From contig DASXTS010000527.1 of the NCBI GenBank assembly GCA_036505275.1, positions 1 through 16,165 of the forward strand: DNA of 16,165 nucleotides. Direction: 5' to 3'. Every line of letters begins with the position of its first letter. The first letter of the stretch is position 1. Under the pieces are notes generated by a model, which was not told the DNA's origin, did not search any database, and worked only from the letters and a program-made list of their open reading frames with translations. Shown piece after piece: positions 13,523-16,165 of this stretch. This DNA comes from DASXTS01 sp036505275. GTDB taxonomy: Bacteria; Actinomycetota; Actinomycetes; Mycobacteriales; Pseudonocardiaceae. A program made the translations under genes and the position numbers.

Positions 13523-14626
13523 TCAGCCGTACCGCTCGCCGAACCGGGCCTGCACCGCGGAAACCAGCTGTTTGACCTGTTCGGCGCTGCCCTTGGGGCA
13601 GATCATGGTGGTGTCCGCGGTGTGTACGACGATCATGTCCCGGAGGCCGACCGCGGCGACCAGGTGCTCCGGCTGATCGCTGACCACGATGTTGCCGGCC
13701 GAGTCCACCAGAACGGCCGTCGCCCTGATCTCGTTTCCCGCCTCGTCGGTGTCCAGGGTGGAGCCGAGCACCAGCCAGGAACCGATGTCCAGCCAGTTGA
13801 CGTCCAGTTCGACGAGCAGTACCTGCGCGCCACCGCGACCCGTGTCACCGCTCTTGGCGGCCGGCTCCATCACCGCGTAGTCGATGCTGATCTTCGGTAG
13901 GGTCGGGTAGACCTCGGCCAGCACCGCGTCGCCGTTCGGTCCCGACCAGGCGTCCGCGATCCGGGTCAGGCCGGCATACGAGGTCGGCAGATGCGCCTCC
14001 AGCTCGCCAAGCACCGTCTGGGCCCGCCAGACGAACATCCCGGTGTTCCAGCAGTACCGTCCACTGTCCACATAGGACCGCGCGGTGGCGGCGTCCGGCT
14101 TCTCGCGGAACGAGGCAACCCGGTAGCCGCCGGCCACCGGCAACGGGTCGCCGCGCTCGATGTAGCCGAGCCCGGTATGCGCCGATCCGGCAACCACACC
14201 CAACGTGACCAGGCCGTCCTTGTACTCCTCGGCCAGCTCGAAGGCGGTACGGAGCCCGTCGGCGAAGACCTCCACCGGCTCAACCACCTGGTCGGCCGAG
14301 ATGAACGCGGTGACCGCGTCCGGATCGCGCCGGTGCAGGATCGCGGCCGGCAACCCGACCGCATTCGCGGTGTCCCGCCCGCATGGCTCACCGAACAGGT
14401 TGTCCCGCGGCAGGTCCGGGAGATTGGCCAGCACCGCGTCGCGGTGCGCCTCCGCGGTGCACACGAAGATCTGTTCGGCCGGCAGCACGGCGGCCAGCCG
14501 GTCGAAGGCGAGCTGCAGCAGGCTGCGGCCGCCGACCAGCTCGAGCAGCTGCTTGGGTCGCGCCGCCCGGGACATCGGCCACAACCTCGTGCCGGCACCG
14601 CCAGCCATGATCACGCCGTACCGCAT
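13523..14626 (-). CDS. manC: Mannose-1-phosphate guanylyltransferase (GDP-mannose pyrophosphorylase)
   Basis: A 367-residue nucleotidyltransferase making GDP-mannose from mannose-1-phosphate and GTP in the cytoplasm. Visible signatures are MAGGAGTRLWPMSRAARPKQ (about 7-26, the nucleotide loop and signature lysine), EPCGRDTANA (about 80-89), FISADQ (about 108-113), FREKP (about 173-177), WNTGMFVW (about 193-200), ISIDYAVME (about 246-254) and WLDIGSW (about 278-284). It is the short, single-domain form without a fused phosphomannose isomerase, equivalent to mycobacterial manB (Rv3264c). The ATG at 14626 is preceded by AAGGGGAG. The frame stays open upstream into the methyltransferase region, but similarity begins at this ATG. 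GDP-mannose feeds mannolipid and glycoprotein synthesis. Confidence 0.93.
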   Translation of the reverse strand: MRYGVIMAGGAGTRLWPMSRAARPKQLLELVGGRSLLQLAFDRLAAVLPAEQIFVCTAEAHRDAVLANLPDLPRDNLFGEPCGRDTANAVGLPAAILHRRDPDAVTAFISADQVVEPVEVFADGLRTAFELAEEYKDGLVTLGVVAGSAHTGLGYIERGDPLPVAGGYRVASFREKPDAATARSYVDSGRYCWNTGMFVWRAQTVLGELEAHLPTSYAGLTRIADAWSGPNGDAVLAEVYPTLPKISIDYAVMEPAAKSGDTGRGGAQVLLVELDVNWLDIGSWLVLGSTLDTDEAGNEIRATAVLVDSAGNIVVSDQPEHLVAAVGLRDMIVVHTADTTMICPKGSAEQVKQLVSAVQARFGERYG

Positions 14627-14702
14627 CGACTCCCCTTCGGATGCCGCGCCGCCGGCCGCCGCCCCGCTCGCGTGCCGGCCCCAGCGTGCCGCCAGCGTAC
14701 GG

Positions 14703-15480
14703 TCACGCAGTCGCCGGCTTGCGCGCGACCACGAGGTGCGCGGCGAGCGGCACCTCGGCGCCCGTCTCGGTGCGGTAGCGATCGAGGATCTCGCGCGACT
14801 CCTCCCGGATCCGCCGGTAAACGTCGTCGCTGATCCGGTCGACCAGGGGTGTGCTCTCGACCTCGATCTGCACCATCTGGTCGATCGACGCCCACCTGGC
14901 GGTTCCGAGCACGGTGCGCACCTCGGTGACCTCCAGGCCGACGGACGCGAAGCGGCCTGCGAGCGTGTCAAGGTCGCCGTGCACCCAGTACGTGCCGAGC
15001 CGGCTGTTCGCCTCGGGGCCGGCGTGCCGCGACGAGCTCGACCCACGGCCCGTAGGCCGGCTGGTCGTCCAGGCTGCGGTAGACCTGCACGGCCACCGTC
15101 CCAGCCGGCCGGCAGACGCGGCCCATCTCGCGCAGCGCCCCGGTGGCGTCCGGGAAGAACATCAGCGCCGACTGGCACGCGACCACGTCGAACGACCCGT
15201 CGGCGAACGGCAGGTCGGCGACGTCGCCCTGGCGCCAGTCGAGGTCCGGCCGCAGCCGGCGGGCCACGGTCAGCATGCCCTGGTTGAGGTCGACCCCGCT
15301 GACCGTGCCGCTCGGGCCGACCCGGTCGGCCGCGATACGGGCGAGGATGCCGGTGCCGCACGCGACGTCGAGCACGCTGTGCCCCGGCTGCACGCCGGCG
15401 GCGTCCACAAGCGCCGGCGCCCACTGCGCGAAGAGCGACGTCGCGAACTCGCTCGCCAGACGGTCCAACGTCGCGTGGGC
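14703..15480 (-). pseudogene. SAM-dependent methyltransferase, frameshifted and lacking its own start
   Basis: The minus strand encodes a class I methyltransferase in two frames. Frame one gives ATLDRLASEFATSLFAQWAP, then motif I VLDVACGTGILARIA, GVDLNQGMLTVARR (acidic end of strand 2), WRQGDVADLPFADGSFDVVACQSALMFF and VQVYRSLDDQPAYGPWVELVA. Near 15027 the frame shifts by one base (an extra G, or two lost), and the second frame continues HAGPEANSRLGTYWVHGDL and on to the family-type end AAHLVVARKPATA at 14703. Above about 15480 the open frame runs on to 15567 but reads the antisense of a LuxR-type remnant, so the native start appears lost. The product would not be made intact. A sequencing error could explain the frameshift but not the missing N-terminus. 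It lies upstream of manC on the same strand. Confidence 0.75.
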
Positions 15481-15483
15481 GTC

Positions 15484-16165
15484 GGCGATCTGCCGGAGGA
15501 GGCCGAGCGACTGCTCGCCGGGTACGAGCCGGACGCCTACGCCACTCGCCAGCTGGCCCGGCTGCACCTGGCCCGCGGGGAGGTCGAGCTCGCGGCGAGG
15601 TGCTGCGCCGCCACCTCGCCCAGGGCGGCGACGGTGTGCTCACGGCGCCGGCCCTCGCGCTGTTCGCCGAGGTGGAGATGGCCGCCGGGCGTGTCGACGA
15701 GGCCAACGCGCTCGCCGACCGGTTGGCGACCATCGCCGCCGAGACGCCGGTGCCGTACCTGCGCGCCGTCGCCGAGTTCGTCGCCGGGACCGCGTGAACG
15801 CGGTGGCCCACCTGGAGGCCGCGCTCGCCGAATTCGCTACGGCCGGTGTCCCGTTCGTGCAGGCCCGCACGAGGCTCGAGCTGGCCCGCCGGCTGGCGGC
15901 CGACCAGCCGCAGGTCGCGATCGCCGAGGCGAGGGCGGCGCTGACCACCTTCGACCGGCTCGGCGCGGTGCCCGACGCGGACCCGGACCGGCCCCAAGGA
16001 CGCGGGCCTACTGTCCAAGCGGGAGCAGGAGGTGCTGCACCTGCTCGGCCTCGGCGTGTCCAACCCGGAGATCGCCGCGAGGCTCTTCATCAGCCGCAAG
16101 ACGGCGTCCCAGCATGTCAGCAACGTGCTGGCCAAGCTCGGCCTCCGCAACCGCGCCGAGGCCGC
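15484..16165 (+). pseudogene. Decayed LuxR-type (large ATP-binding/LAL-like) regulator, 5' part missing, multiple frameshifts
   Basis: The plus strand encodes the C-terminal part of a regulator with helical repeats and a LuxR DNA-binding domain, spread over different frames. Segment one (15484-15597) reads EEAERLLAGYEPDAYATRQL to LARGEVELAA. One base is lost near 15598, and VLRRHLAQGGDGVLTAP to VAEFVAGTA follows to 15794. Another base is lost near 15795, creating a TGA, and AVAHLEAALAEFATAG to FDRLGAVPDAD follows to about 15980. A further break, probably a short deletion, precedes TRTGPKDAGLLSKREQEVLHLL and the LuxR helix-turn-helix NPEIAARLFISRKTASQHVS, still open at the window edge. The N-terminal ATP-binding portion is absent: at 15484 the sequence passes directly into the oppositely oriented methyltransferase remnant. 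No intact product is expected. Confidence 0.75.

Noticed and set aside
13523..16150. A single 875-codon minus-strand open frame covering manC and the region upstream
   Set aside because: Only the last 367 codons match a family (manC, with its own ATG and ribosome site). The rest runs out of frame through the methyltransferase and regulator remnants and is low-complexity Arg/Pro/Ala.
1..16165. tRNA, rRNA, riboswitch, transposase or origin sequences
   Set aside because: I saw no cloverleaf, rRNA-like segment, transposase motif or DnaA-box cluster on either strand.

Overview
The window is high-GC DNA with the gene content of an actinomycete. It carries a WhiB-family Fe-S regulator, both halves of the actinobacterial coenzyme F420 assembly pair (FbiA and the two-domain FbiB), a DUF3499 protein, many GTG/TTG starts, and codons that almost always end in G or C. 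The order DUF3499 - degenerate zincin - WhiB2 - FbiA - FbiB - GDP-mannose pyrophosphorylase recalls the Mycobacterium tuberculosis Rv3258c-Rv3264c neighbourhood (from memory, not searched). A filamentous, possibly sporulating actinomycete such as a member of the Micromonosporaceae would fit, but the genus cannot be fixed from the sequence alone.

Layout. (1) 1-4925: a DUF3499 gene, cut by the window edge, is divergent from a small zincin-fold protein. That protein converges on a very long membrane glycosyltransferase (GT2), which lies downstream of whiB2 on the minus strand. (2) 4926-7329: a block that M. tuberculosis lacks between whiB2 and fbiA as I recall it. It holds an M50 site-2-protease-like gene and a VOC protein divergent from a translationally coupled ArsR-SRPBCC pair. 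(3) 7330-7656: a gene-free stretch with a perfect 13-bp inverted repeat and the fbiA promoter. (4) 7657-12523: fbiA, fbiB and a Nudix hydrolase overlap head to tail and form one translational unit; a secreted gamma-glutamyltransferase follows on the same strand. (5) 12545-14626, minus strand: mannose-1-phosphate guanylyltransferase (manC/manB) followed by an AlkA-like DNA glycosylase. (6) 14703-16165: a decayed end with a frameshifted methyltransferase remnant on the minus strand, abutting a LuxR-type regulator remnant on the plus strand that carries at least three frame breaks.

How the genes work together. FbiA transfers the phosphoenolpyruvyl/lactyl-phosphate moiety to FO. FbiB reduces the dehydro intermediate and adds the gamma-glutamate tail. 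ManC makes GDP-mannose for cell-envelope glycans, and the GT2 protein probably acts in envelope glycosylation. WhiB2 is a developmental/division regulator.

The best leads outside ordinary annotation are a 51-bp (exactly 17-codon) near-palindromic element lying in frame inside the glycosyltransferase; a 12-bp tandem repeat that places four in-frame stops at the fbiA end while encoding a Pro/Asp-rich FbiB N-terminus; a repeated leaderless-start geometry (TANNNT, 7-8 nt, start codon); paired inverted GACAC motifs (the WhiA core) between whiB2 and the M50 gene; and the double-pseudogene junction at the right end. I did not find a clearly new multi-gene system.
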